Shown here piece by piece: positions 11,319-20,378 of a stretch of DNA of 64,000 nt. This stretch comes from Candidatus Methylomirabilota bacterium (lineage in GTDB: Bacteria > Methylomirabilota > Methylomirabilia > Methylomirabilales > Methylomirabilaceae), in contig PQAM01000010.1 of assembly GCA_003104975.1 (NCBI GenBank), positions 424,577 to 488,576 of the forward strand, in the 5' to 3' direction. Numbering within the stretch: the stretch's first letter is position 1; the number at the start of each line of letters is the position of its first letter. The translations under genes and the position numbers were made by a program. The notes beneath the pieces are model-generated. The model had not been told where the DNA came from, did no database searches, and saw only the letters and a program-made list of their open reading frames with translations.

Positions 11319-12107
11319 ATGGCGACATTAGACCGGAACTTATCCAGAATGAAAGATTCTCACAAATTCCAAAGGTGTTTCGTGGTGGGTAACGGTCCGT
11401 CTCTCAATAGAATGGATTTGGATAAGCTAAAGGATGATTTTGTTTTCTGTACCAACGCGTTTTTCCTGATGTTTCCCCGGATCAGATGGCGTCCTCAATA
11501 CTACACCTGCGTCGATACCCGCGTACTCCCGGATCGGGCACAAGACATCATTGCAATGCACAAAGCCCATCCTGAAATGGTCTGTTTTTTCCCGAAACAG
11601 GTCATTGACCACGCGACAAAAAGGGTGACGCCGACGGAGGAGATTATTCCGCCGGCGCTCAACCGTCTCTATTTCAACCAACAGGTTCCGTTGCGAGACA
11701 ATCTCCCGTTTTCAGCGTTCTCTCTCGAAGCGCATAACTATGTCATCCAGCCTTATACGGTGACGGTTACTGCATTGCAGCTTGCCTATTTTCTTGGTTT
11801 TGAACCGATTTATCTCATTGGTTGTGACACGAATTATGTTGTTCCCAACACTGTTTTCAAAGAAGGAGAAGAAACTGAGCACGGTAAGATGTTTTTTACA
11901 TCGACCGCAGACGATGATTCTAATCATTTTTCGCCAGACTATTTTGGAAAAGGACGAAAATGGCATAATCCACAGGTCGCCAATATGATTTGGCATTATC
12001 AAATGGCACACGAAGCGTTGTCCATTGCAGGCAGGCACATATACAACGCGACGGTTGGCGGCAAATTGGAGGTGTTCCCTCGTATCGATTTTAATGAGTT
12101 ATGCTGA
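11319..12107 (+). CDS. DUF115/MAF-like protein
   Basis: 262 residues from the ATG four bases after the preceding stop. The core begins RCFVVGNGPSLNRMDLDKLK, the signature of the DUF115 family (MptE-like, related to the Rossmann core of Maf flagellin glycosyltransferases), and continues with FCTNAFFL and the stretch YFLGFEPIYLIGCDTNY. Maf proteins transfer nonulosonic acids to flagellin and are longer; short versions like this occur in polysaccharide loci, often beside methyltransferases and glycosyltransferases. A sugar-transferase role is inference. It ends inside the start of the giant fusion protein (overlap of up to 7 bases). Confidence 0.7.
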   Translation: MATLDRNLSRMKDSHKFQRCFVVGNGPSLNRMDLDKLKDDFVFCTNAFFLMFPRIRWRPQYYTCVDTRVLPDRAQDIIAMHKAHPEMVCFFPKQVIDHATKRVTPTEEIIPPALNRLYFNQQVPLRDNLPFSAFSLEAHNYVIQPYTVTVTALQLAYFLGFEPIYLIGCDTNYVVPNTVFKEGEETEHGKMFFTSTADDDSNHFSPDYFGKGRKWHNPQVANMIWHYQMAHEALSIAGRHIYNATVGGKLEVFPRIDFNELC

Positions 12108-15100
12108 TGGACTTTTATATTCATCATCCAGGAAAAGCTGGTGAAGTGTTTCTTGGCCTTCCCATGGCAAAATTACTGAAGACGTATTATCCGACGTCAA
12201 AAATTATTTGGGTAGTTCTTGATTTATATCGCGATTCTATTGGGAATTATCCGTACATCGATAAAATAGAAACGATTCCTACGTATTCATGTAGCAGCTT
12301 GTCTGACGTCGCGGGACATATGAGTAAACATCGATGGTATGTTTGCCATTCCAAGCGTTGGATTGAAGATCATTATGGTATTCATATCGATGCATACTAT
12401 AATTATATGCTTTATCGAATTGATGATAATAGGTTTCGACTTCATCGCGATCCATTTTATCTCCAACTCTTTAAGAATGCCGCGCATTTTTGCTCTAACG
12501 CCGACGCAGTCGAGTCATGGATGCCACCAGAATGGTACCCTACGGAACAATCGATCGTCGATGGCGAGACATTTGAGAAGCTGTACGGAGGCGGACCGGT
12601 TGTTATCTTTTCCCCATATATCGCGGATCAATCGTGTGGGAATGATAACCAATCCAATTTCGACATGCGTTTCATTTATGAGCAGGTGGCGAAATGGAAT
12701 CTACCTGTGATAGCAACAGGGACGAAGTGGGATCCCAAAGATTTACCACCGTCGGTCGTAGACGGATACGCGCCTAACTTGAGCCTAGGCGGGCTATTGT
12801 ATCTGATCAAGAATCGCGCCGCGATTGTTATAACTCCAAATTCAGGTATAGGATTCGCGGCGCACTGGCTTGGCGCACCTGTTTTGATGATTGACAATCG
12901 GGTGGGATGGAAAGATCAGGTTGACGTATGGCGAAAGAAGGTACCAATTCTGGATGATCAAGCTCTTTCGCATGAGAAGCGGTGGCCACCCTTTACAAAA
13001 GAGAACTTTCATACGGAACATTTGTTGCCAGTACCATTCGAACAGCTAGAGTGGAACTACGACGAGTTTGCGCAAGCGTTAGCCCGCATTAAGCTTGCGA
13101 CGGTCAAGCCAGGTACAAACGGTAATTTCACGCCTCCGCTCCGCCGCGCAACTACAGGTGAAATGTACACTCACTTATCGATATCGACGACAAATCAACG
13201 AGCCGACTCGTATAAGGCGGAATATGCACCCAAGCCAAGCTTTAGATTAGATAACGGCGAATACCAATCATTGAAACTTCCGCGGCTCATTGTTTTCGAC
13301 CTTACGCGATGCGGAGACGGCACCGCAACGGGTAACGTTAAGGCTACACTTTTCAAAGGGTGGCCGGAAGCGCATTTCATGCAGTTTTACAGCCTTGGAT
13401 GCGATCGGATAGGCGTAGACGGTGCTGTGCCTGAGTTCATGGATAAGCGGGACGCGCTGACCGCCGAAGATATTTCGCGTCTGGTGCGTTCGTTTGCTCC
13501 GGAGGTCATCCTTTACAGGCCTGTTCCAAATAACTTGGCGCTTCACGAGGCGGCGATGGGTGTTATCCGGTCGGCTGACGTGCCGCTTGCTATCTGGATC
13601 ATGGATGATTGGCCCAGCCAACTTGCGGCAGAAGATCCACAATTATTCGCCCGGCTCGATTCAGATTTGCGCGAGTTGTTGGCTCGCGCGGATTTGAGAT
13701 TAAGCATATGTGATGCGATGTCAATCGCATTCGCCCAGCGATACAATGTGCCATTCAAGGCGTTCGCCAACGCAATTGATCCGCAGGATTGGCCTCCTCG
13801 TCGGCGTGGTGACACGAAGGCGAATACATTTGTGCTGCGGTATGCGGGCGCGCTTGCGAAAAACATGGTACTTGACAGCGTGCGACGTACCGCACAAGCC
13901 ATCGAGCGGCTGTCCAGCCGCGGCGTTGATATCCGTTTCGAGATCACCACTCACCCTTGTTGGCAGAAAACTGCAGAGCGAGAATTCACAATATTCCACA
14001 GGACGAGTATTAGCACCCTCAGGCCACATACTGCGTATCGCGAGTGGTTATCGCAAGCGGACGCCTTGTTGATCGCCTATAACTTCGATGAGGCATCAAA
14101 AAACTATGTACGATACTCGCTGGCGAACAAACTACCCGAGTGTTTGGCATCAGGTGCGGTAGTGATTGCGCATGGTCCTTCCGATGTGGCTACGATCGAT
14201 TATATAAGGTCGCTGGATTGCGCTGTTGTCGCTACAGAGGCAGACGAAGAGGCGCTTGCAACTGCTATCAAGGGACTGGTGGAAGACCCAGATCGTCGAC
14301 ACAATCTGTCTGAAAAGGCACGCGCCGTTGCTTTCGATGTCCACAATGTCCACCGCATTCGCCGCGCTCTGCATGCAGAGTTTCTTACAGTGGCAGCTCG
14401 GAGGAGGACGTCGGATGGTCAGGCACAATTTCCGGAATACGGACGTACCACACACGCACACATAGACGAAACGCAGGCGATCTCGACCCTGTTCTCCCCG
14501 TCAACCGACATCGAGCTTGTTATGATCGATGTCGGTGCGCACTTCGGAAGTAGCGCACGGCATTTTGTGGAGGAAACGTGGCGAGTCTACTGCTTTGAGC
14601 CTGATCCGGGCAATCGTCAACGCTTAATCGCTCAGTTCGGACGCGTCCCGAATGTCGTGATTGATGCCCGCGCCGTTGGGGCGCAGACGGAAAGAGGCAA
14701 GCCATTGTTCTCCTCACCTGAGAGCACAGGAATCAGTGCTCTTCACGCATTTCGCGACACGCATCAACAGGTCGGGCTGGTCGACGTCACCACCGTTGCA
14801 GAGATCGTGAAGGAACATAAGCTTGACCGCATCGATTTTCTGAAGATCGATGTGGAGGGCCATGATTTCGCCGTCTTGCGTGGTGTCCCGTGGGATCTTA
14901 TAAAGCCTGCCGTGATTGAGTGTGAGTTTGAGGATGCGAAGACCGTACCGCTCGGTCACACCTGGAAGGATATCGCCGAGTTTCTGGTCGCTAAGGGCTA
15001 TGTGGTTTACGTGAGCGAATGGCACCCGATCATCCGATATGGTATCCAGCATGACTGGTGCCGATTGTTTCGATATCCTGGGGCGTTGCGGGATCCTCAG

Positions 15101-17149
15101 GCTTGGGGAAATCTGTTGGCTTTTCGTGAAGATCCGGGGACGGAGGCCATCGCGGACGCGCTGCGCGCGTGTGTCAAGGTCAAACAGCCGCAGATAGCTT
15201 CTGAGATGGAACCATCGCAGCCACCGCAACCGTCTGGGGTGCCGGCGAAGAATGGTGAGGCAGTCCGTGTGACGAGTCAAGCAGCTCAGACACACGAAGG
15301 TGCAGTGTATGTCCGAAACGCCCCCAAAGAGACGCCGGTGGCTCACGTGAAAGTTGGTGCGACACCGCAGCATCAGGAACCGGCGAGCAAGGAGATGACT
15401 GCAAAGATAACGCCTAACCTCGATTCGTACCGCCGCCCCGCAGACAAGCTGACTGATAAGCATACGATGTTGCGGCCGTTCTTCAGGTTTTGTGACTGGA
15501 GCGTGGGGGCGATCGCGCGACACTGGCTCGGTGTGTCGGGAGCGGTGGTCATGGCCGGCATCCTGCTCGGCGCGGCGTTTTGGGTTGCGCCTGCGTTGTG
15601 GCCGTATTGGCTGATCGTATTGGGTCTTTTCATTTCAAGCGGGGTGCTGTTTCTGTGTGTCGGTTACGGACAGCATTTCTTCTCCCGCTATGCGGAAAAG
15701 CAGGCCGCCGAGCTCGGACAACAGACCGTGGGGGTGGCGCGGCTTCAAGGGGATATCGCTCGGTTGCGCAGCGAGATTGGGTCGGTCGTATCCACTCTCC
15801 GCAATGTCTGCGCGAGTGTGGACAAGGATCCACAATTGAAGGAATTACAGGAACGGTGCAAGACCCTTGAGGCGCAAATCTCAGCACATGTCGATGCCGT
15901 GCGGGTCCGACAAGACGCGCTCGATAACACTATAGCTGCGCGTGTAGACGAACTTGAGCGCGGTCTCGCGTCGGTGCAGGCGGCATCAGAATCCGCCGAC
16001 CGTGTGTTGGATGACGTCCGCGCGCAAGCCGCGGACGCGCTGGAAACGGTGCGGGTCCGACAAGACGCGCTCGATAACACTATAGCTGCGCGTGTAGACG
16101 AACTTGAGCGCGGTCTCGCGTCGGTGCAGGCGGCATCAGAATCCGCCGACCGTGTGTTGGATGACGTCCGCACGCAGGCCGCGGACGCGCTGGAAATGGT
16201 ACGGAACTCGCAAGCAACACTGGATACCATGATGGCGGCCCAGGTGGAGGAGATCACGCGGAGCCTGACGGCTTCGGCGGACGGCGTATTGGATGACGTC
16301 CGCGCGCAGGCTGCGGCGATCAAGACACTGGCGGCGGAGGCCGTCGACGCGGTACGGAGCCAAGATGCCGCCTTTCGTAAGCTGAATGCTTCGAATGCTT
16401 CGCTGGCGAGACCCTTCAATCGGTTTCTGAGCACGGACCACATCAGACGTCTCCAACAACACTGGTCGAAGGTGTTTGGAGTCACGATGTCTCCCTCGGC
16501 TATAAGTTATCTTGCGCATCGGATGTGTACAGCCGAGGATCAATGTGAGGGCCGTATTGCCTGTTCGATCGAGACCGCTATACTGCGACAGTACGCATTG
16601 AGGAGCCTGAAAGGCGATCGTATTGAGGTCCTTGAAATCGGCACGCTATTCGGGCTCGGAGCGGCGTTTCTGTATAAGTTTGCGGTACCGGACCAATCCG
16701 GAATTCGTCTCACGTTGATCGATCCGTTGGAAGGCTATTACGGCAACAATGTACTCGATCCCATCACCGGTGTTCCCGTCGATCGGCGAACCCTCGAATC
16801 GAATTTTGAGGTCCTGAAGATTCCCAGCAAGGACTGGCGGCTGATTCAACGTCTGAGCACTGACCCCGTCGCCGCGCAGGAGGCTGCCGATTGGCAGTAC
16901 GATCTGATTTTGATCGACGGCGATCACAGCGTTGCGGGAGTCACCCGCGATTACGAGATCTACGGGTCGATGGTAAAGCCGGGTGGGCTCGTCATCTTTG
17001 ATGATTATGACTCTGCGAGTTGGCCAAGTATCAAGCCGTTCGTCGACGAGCATGTGAAAACCGACGGTCGATGGATCTGGATCGGCGCCGAATGGAACAC
17101 GGCGATACTGCGGCGCCGTTATGATGAGGCATACGTCCGCGTAGATTAA
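12101..17149 (+). CDS. Giant fusion: GT9-like, GT4-like, FkbM methyltransferase, TM, coiled coil, methyltransferase
   Basis: 1,682 residues (a second ATG at 12107 overlaps the previous stop and is equally plausible). Order: ~1-330 heptosyltransferase (GT9)-like, with FLGLPMAKLL and VITPNSGIGFAAHWLGAP; ~385-785 GT4-like, with LANKLPECLASGAVVIAHGP; ~806-1005 FkbM methyltransferase (MIDVGAHFGSSARHF, CFEPDPGN, LKIDVEGHDFAVLRG); a low-complexity linker; two membrane segments (~1143-1190); a coiled coil (~1200-1430) with a 50-residue tandem repeat; ~1450-1682 a second SAM methyltransferase (VLEIGTLFGLG, LILIDGDHSV, GGLVIFDDYD). The first ~400 bases are A+T-rich while the rest is not, consistent with a recent fusion. 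It probably assembles and methylates, perhaps caps, a glycan at the membrane. The overall role is inference. Confidence 0.85.
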   Translation: MLMDFYIHHPGKAGEVFLGLPMAKLLKTYYPTSKIIWVVLDLYRDSIGNYPYIDKIETIPTYSCSSLSDVAGHMSKHRWYVCHSKRWIEDHYGIHIDAYYNYMLYRIDDNRFRLHRDPFYLQLFKNAAHFCSNADAVESWMPPEWYPTEQSIVDGETFEKLYGGGPVVIFSPYIADQSCGNDNQSNFDMRFIYEQVAKWNLPVIATGTKWDPKDLPPSVVDGYAPNLSLGGLLYLIKNRAAIVITPNSGIGFAAHWLGAPVLMIDNRVGWKDQVDVWRKKVPILDDQALSHEKRWPPFTKENFHTEHLLPVPFEQLEWNYDEFAQALARIKLATVKPGTNGNFTPPLRRATTGEMYTHLSISTTNQRADSYKAEYAPKPSFRLDNGEYQSLKLPRLIVFDLTRCGDGTATGNVKATLFKGWPEAHFMQFYSLGCDRIGVDGAVPEFMDKRDALTAEDISRLVRSFAPEVILYRPVPNNLALHEAAMGVIRSADVPLAIWIMDDWPSQLAAEDPQLFARLDSDLRELLARADLRLSICDAMSIAFAQRYNVPFKAFANAIDPQDWPPRRRGDTKANTFVLRYAGALAKNMVLDSVRRTAQAIERLSSRGVDIRFEITTHPCWQKTAEREFTIFHRTSISTLRPHTAYREWLSQADALLIAYNFDEASKNYVRYSLANKLPECLASGAVVIAHGPSDVATIDYIRSLDCAVVATEADEEALATAIKGLVEDPDRRHNLSEKARAVAFDVHNVHRIRRALHAEFLTVAARRRTSDGQAQFPEYGRTTHAHIDETQAISTLFSPSTDIELVMIDVGAHFGSSARHFVEETWRVYCFEPDPGNRQRLIAQFGRVPNVVIDARAVGAQTERGKPLFSSPESTGISALHAFRDTHQQVGLVDVTTVAEIVKEHKLDRIDFLKIDVEGHDFAVLRGVPWDLIKPAVIECEFEDAKTVPLGHTWKDIAEFLVAKGYVVYVSEWHPIIRYGIQHDWCRLFRYPGALRDPQAWGNLLAFREDPGTEAIADALRACVKVKQPQIASEMEPSQPPQPSGVPAKNGEAVRVTSQAAQTHEGAVYVRNAPKETPVAHVKVGATPQHQEPASKEMTAKITPNLDSYRRPADKLTDKHTMLRPFFRFCDWSVGAIARHWLGVSGAVVMAGILLGAAFWVAPALWPYWLIVLGLFISSGVLFLCVGYGQHFFSRYAEKQAAELGQQTVGVARLQGDIARLRSEIGSVVSTLRNVCASVDKDPQLKELQERCKTLEAQISAHVDAVRVRQDALDNTIAARVDELERGLASVQAASESADRVLDDVRAQAADALETVRVRQDALDNTIAARVDELERGLASVQAASESADRVLDDVRTQAADALEMVRNSQATLDTMMAAQVEEITRSLTASADGVLDDVRAQAAAIKTLAAEAVDAVRSQDAAFRKLNASNASLARPFNRFLSTDHIRRLQQHWSKVFGVTMSPSAISYLAHRMCTAEDQCEGRIACSIETAILRQYALRSLKGDRIEVLEIGTLFGLGAAFLYKFAVPDQSGIRLTLIDPLEGYYGNNVLDPITGVPVDRRTLESNFEVLKIPSKDWRLIQRLSTDPVAAQEAADWQYDLILIDGDHSVAGVTRDYEIYGSMVKPGGLVIFDDYDSASWPSIKPFVDEHVKTDGRWIWIGAEWNTAILRRRYDEAYVRVD
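15899..16198 (+). repeat. Two 150-bp in-frame tandem repeats within the coiled coil
   Basis: Units 15899-16048 and 16049-16198 are almost identical (only a few differences near the ends) and encode 50 residues each, starting VRVRQDALDNTIAARVDELE. A diverged partial third unit follows (to about 16320, ending in VLDDVRAQAA). The near-identity points to a recent duplication or continuing length change of the coiled coil, as seen in chain-length rulers. Confidence 0.95.
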
Positions 17150-17163
17150 CCTGAAGGCGTTCA

Positions 17164-18141
17164 ATGACCGGCAAAGGGAACCACAATACGCCAGCCTGTT
17201 CGCTCGTCATACGGTGCTTTAACGAGGAGGCGCATATAGGACGTCTACTTACCGGCATCATGGCGCAAACCCTCAAAGACGTCGAGATCATCGTTGTCGA
17301 TTCGGGCTCTACCGACGCCACCCTGTCGATCGCTTCACAATATCCTGTCAAGATCCTGACCATTACGCCGGAGCAATTCTCCTTCGGGAGATCGCTGAAC
17401 ATCGGGTGCGCCGCCGCCACTTCCGATTTTATTGCTATCGCGAGCGCGCACGTCTACCCGGTCTATACGGACTGGCTTGAACACCTGCTCAAGCCGTTCG
17501 CAGACTCGGGTGTAGCCATCGTGTACGGCAAACAGCGGGCCGATGGTGCCGCCAAGTACGCCGAGCATATGATCTATAAGAAATGGTACCCCGACGAGTC
17601 CACGACCGATCAACGACATCCCTTTTGCAACAACGCGAATGCGGCGATACGGCGCAGTCTTTTGGAGGCACACCCGTTCAATGAGGCACTGACGGGCCTC
17701 GAGGACTTGGATTGGGCGAAGAGGGCGATCGAGCGCGGAGAGAAGGTTGCCTACAGTGCTGAGGCTGAGATCGTCCATGTGCACAACGAAACTTTGACAC
17801 GAGTCTATCATCGCTATATGCGTGAGGCTATCGCGTTCAAGCACATCTATCCGCACGAGCGGTTCCGTTTCCTGGATTTCGTACGCCTGGTTGCGGGCAA
17901 TATCCTCTCCGATTGTTATTACGCCGCCCACGATAGGATGCTGGTCAAGAACGTGTCCCAGATCGTCTCGTTCAGATTCATGCAGTTCTGGGGGGCGCAT
18001 CGCGGCTTCAGCCGAAGGGCGTTGATCTCACAACAAGTGCGAAACCGCCTCTATTACCCCAACGGGTTGGCAAAAGCCGGCGCAGACGGGTCCGTTCGCG
18101 AAGCGGAAGGAGCCATCGAATATGAATGCAGGCATCATTGA
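17164..18141 (+). CDS. GT2-family glycosyltransferase (rhamnosyltransferase-like)
   Basis: 325 residues. GT-A fold: CSLVIRCFNEEAHIGRLLTG at the start, EIIVVDSGSTDAT, and a conserved FSFGRSLNIGC, where rhamnosyltransferase-like GT2 members usually read FNHGxxRN. The acceptor-side ED motif is in LTGLEDLDWAKRA. It lies 14 bases after the giant fusion protein, and its last 20 bases overlap the following cyclase gene, tying it to the enzyme cassette. It could transfer the product of that cassette, but this is only positional evidence. Confidence 0.88.
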   Translation: MTGKGNHNTPACSLVIRCFNEEAHIGRLLTGIMAQTLKDVEIIVVDSGSTDATLSIASQYPVKILTITPEQFSFGRSLNIGCAAATSDFIAIASAHVYPVYTDWLEHLLKPFADSGVAIVYGKQRADGAAKYAEHMIYKKWYPDESTTDQRHPFCNNANAAIRRSLLEAHPFNEALTGLEDLDWAKRAIERGEKVAYSAEAEIVHVHNETLTRVYHRYMREAIAFKHIYPHERFRFLDFVRLVAGNILSDCYYAAHDRMLVKNVSQIVSFRFMQFWGAHRGFSRRALISQQVRNRLYYPNGLAKAGADGSVREAEGAIEYECRHH

Positions 18142-18763
18142 TATTTCAGTGACGTTGGAAAAGGGTATGCCGGTATGGCCTGGAAGTATCGAATACACCC
18201 GCCGGCAGGACAGGTCCTTATCGAACGGAGATCTGTGCAACCGTTCGCAGATGCATATCGACATGCATATGGGAACCCATGTGGACGCCCCGTTGCATTT
18301 TCTTCGGGATGGGACCAGCGTCGACCAACTTGATTTGGCACTGTTCTGCGGACCGGCATATGTGGCGGACCTGACCCACGTAGGCGCAATAGGCGAATGT
18401 GAGCTCGCGGGTCTCGGGTTGCCTGAAGGCACCGTGCGCGTCCTATTCAAGACAGCCAACTCGTACCGGCTTTGGAGCAAAGAGGGATTTGACGCCGGCT
18501 TTGTGGGTCTGACGGGCGACGGCGCGGAGTGGCTGATCAAACACGGCATCAGGATGGTCGGCAACGACTATCTTTCGGTTCAAAGATACGGTGATGGGCC
18601 TGGTGTACATCATCTATTGCTCGGGGCGGGGATCGGTGTCCTTGAGGGGATCACGCTTGGACATGTTGAGCCGGGTGAATATGAACTGGTTTGCCTGCCG
18701 TTGAAGATCAAGGATGCCGAGGGAGCCCCCGCAAGGGCGGTCTTGAGATGGCCGATTCGATGA
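18122..18763 (+). CDS. Cyclase-family (kynurenine formamidase-like) metal hydrolase
   Basis: 213 residues of the PF04199 cyclase family, which contains kynurenine formamidase, polyketide cyclases and lactonases. IIDISVTLEKGMPVWPG at the N-terminus and MGTHVDAPLHF, the metal-binding HxGTHxDxPxH-type motif (here MHMGTHVDAPLH), are clear, and VGLTGDGAEWL matches the conserved second core. It overlaps the upstream glycosyltransferase by 20 bases and the next gene by 4. In this setting it more likely hydrolyses or lactonises a sugar-acid intermediate than N-formylkynurenine. The exact reaction cannot be told. Confidence 0.85.
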   Translation: MNAGIIDISVTLEKGMPVWPGSIEYTRRQDRSLSNGDLCNRSQMHIDMHMGTHVDAPLHFLRDGTSVDQLDLALFCGPAYVADLTHVGAIGECELAGLGLPEGTVRVLFKTANSYRLWSKEGFDAGFVGLTGDGAEWLIKHGIRMVGNDYLSVQRYGDGPGVHHLLLGAGIGVLEGITLGHVEPGEYELVCLPLKIKDAEGAPARAVLRWPIR

Positions 18764-19443
18764 TCAACGGCATCGCCGCCCTTGTTCCCATGAGGCACAC
18801 CAGCGAAAGGGTGCCCAGTAAAAATTATCGGCCGTTTCACGGCAAGCCCTTGTATCATCATATTCTCCGAACCCTCCTCGACTGTCCTTACGTTACGACC
18901 GTACTGATCGATACGGATTCGCCGTTTATACTTGAGGATGCTGCGAAGTATTTCCCCGAGGTACAGCTTGTCGAAAGACCGCAACATCTGAGGGGCGGCG
19001 AGGTGCCGATGAATGATGTGTTGCTCTACGACGTCACGCAGCTCAATCATGAGTGGTATCTGCAGACCCACAGCACGAATCCGTTATTGAAAACGGAGAC
19101 GATAGCGAGGGCCATTCAGGTGCTGCGGGATGGACTGCCCGAGCATGATTCGCTTTTTTCCGTCACGAGGGTACAGACCAGGTTCTGGGACGGAAACGGC
19201 AATCCCATCAACCATGATCCAAACACGCTCATTCGCACGCAGGATCTTTCTCCCATGTTTGAGGAAAACTCCAATATCTATATCTTCAGAGGAGACACCC
19301 TCAAGAGCAGAAGGACCAGGATCGGGCAACGACCTCTCATGTTTGAGATGAATCGGATCGAGGCGATCGATATCGACAATGAGACGGATTTCGCCATGGC
19401 GGAGATCCTGTATAGCTTGTTCAGAAAGGAGTTGGAGGGATGA
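18760..19443 (+). CDS. CMP-sugar-synthetase-like cytidylyltransferase
   Basis: 227 residues from the ATG in the ATGA overlap with the cyclase; an ATG at 18748 is the alternative. The N-terminus ALVPMRHTSERVPSKNYRPF is the nucleotide-binding signature of NeuA/PtmB/KdsB-type enzymes that activate acidic sugars with CTP, and LQTHSTNPLLKTETI and DIDNETDFAMAE are conserved family blocks. No NeuB-type condensing enzyme is present in the window, so the acid that is activated is unknown. Part of a four-gene overlapping cassette. Confidence 0.85.
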   Translation: MINGIAALVPMRHTSERVPSKNYRPFHGKPLYHHILRTLLDCPYVTTVLIDTDSPFILEDAAKYFPEVQLVERPQHLRGGEVPMNDVLLYDVTQLNHEWYLQTHSTNPLLKTETIARAIQVLRDGLPEHDSLFSVTRVQTRFWDGNGNPINHDPNTLIRTQDLSPMFEENSNIYIFRGDTLKSRRTRIGQRPLMFEMNRIEAIDIDNETDFAMAEILYSLFRKELEG

Positions 19444-20378
19444 ATTGGAGAATACTCGTCTCGGCGCCATACATGCAGCCAATCCCGGAAAAATATCGAA
19501 CAATCTTAGAGAAAAGCGGGTGTCAGCTCGTCGTTCCACCGGTTCAGGAGCGACTTTCCGAGGAGGAACTCCTTGGTTTAATCGAGGACATTGACGGCGT
19601 CATTTCAGGCGACGATAGGTTCAGTGAAAAGGTTTATCAAGCGGCGAAAAGGCTAAAAGTAGTCTCCAAATGGGGAACCGGTATCGACTCACTCAAAAAG
19701 GAGATAGCCTCCAAGTACGGGGTCATCATCAGGAACACGCCGAACGCCTTCACGGAACCGGTTGCAGACACCGTTCTCGGCTACATACTCTGCTTTGCCA
19801 GGCGACTGCCATGGATGGACCGAGATATGAAAAACGGTACGTGGAAGAGACTTTCCGGCACGTCCCTTCACGAACAAACCCTCGGCGTCATCGGTGTAGG
19901 TAATATCGGTAAAGCGGTGATAAGGCGTGCAGCGGCGTTCGGTATGCGTGTCCTCGGCAATGACATCATCGAAATCCCTCGAGACTTCTTGGAACGGACA
20001 ACGGTCGAAATGGTATCGAAGGAGGAACTGCTGAAGCAGTCGGATTTCGTAAGCCTCAATTGCGATTTGAACCCTACGAGCTACCATCTCATGAGCGGTC
20101 AGGAATTCGGGCTGATGAAGCGTGAGGCGTATCTCATCAATACAGCACGAGGCTCTGTTGTGGACGAGCCGAAACTGGTCAAAGCCCTTGAGGACAAGAA
20201 GATAGCCGGCGCCGGACTCGACGTCTTTGAGGTAGAACCATTGCCGCATAACAGTCTGTTGAGGCGGATGGACAACGTGTTGATGGCGCCGCATAATTCA
20301 AATGCGAGCCCCAGCGTCTGGGAGCGGATTCACGAAGCGACGGTTAAGAACCTTTTGGAGGAGCTGAGAAAGCCGTGA
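19440..20378 (+). CDS. D-2-hydroxyacid dehydrogenase (phosphoglycerate dehydrogenase-like)
   Basis: 312 residues, coupled by a 4-base overlap on each side. The NAD-binding motif is GVIGVGNIGKAVIRRAAAFG. The substrate/catalytic blocks are present: INTARGSVVDEPKLVKALED (Arg), GLDVFEVEPLP (Glu), and MAPHNSNAS (His). The protein lacks the C-terminal ACT domain of housekeeping SerA. It would interconvert a 2-hydroxy acid and 2-keto acid with NAD. In this operon a sugar-acid or glycerate-derived intermediate is a reasonable substrate, but unproven. Confidence 0.88.
   Translation: MNWRILVSAPYMQPIPEKYRTILEKSGCQLVVPPVQERLSEEELLGLIEDIDGVISGDDRFSEKVYQAAKRLKVVSKWGTGIDSLKKEIASKYGVIIRNTPNAFTEPVADTVLGYILCFARRLPWMDRDMKNGTWKRLSGTSLHEQTLGVIGVGNIGKAVIRRAAAFGMRVLGNDIIEIPRDFLERTTVEMVSKEELLKQSDFVSLNCDLNPTSYHLMSGQEFGLMKREAYLINTARGSVVDEPKLVKALEDKKIAGAGLDVFEVEPLPHNSLLRRMDNVLMAPHNSNASPSVWERIHEATVKNLLEELRKP

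Noticed and set aside
15899-16198. CRISPR-like repeat
   Set aside because: Units are 150 bp, contiguous, in frame and coding for a coiled coil, with no spacers.
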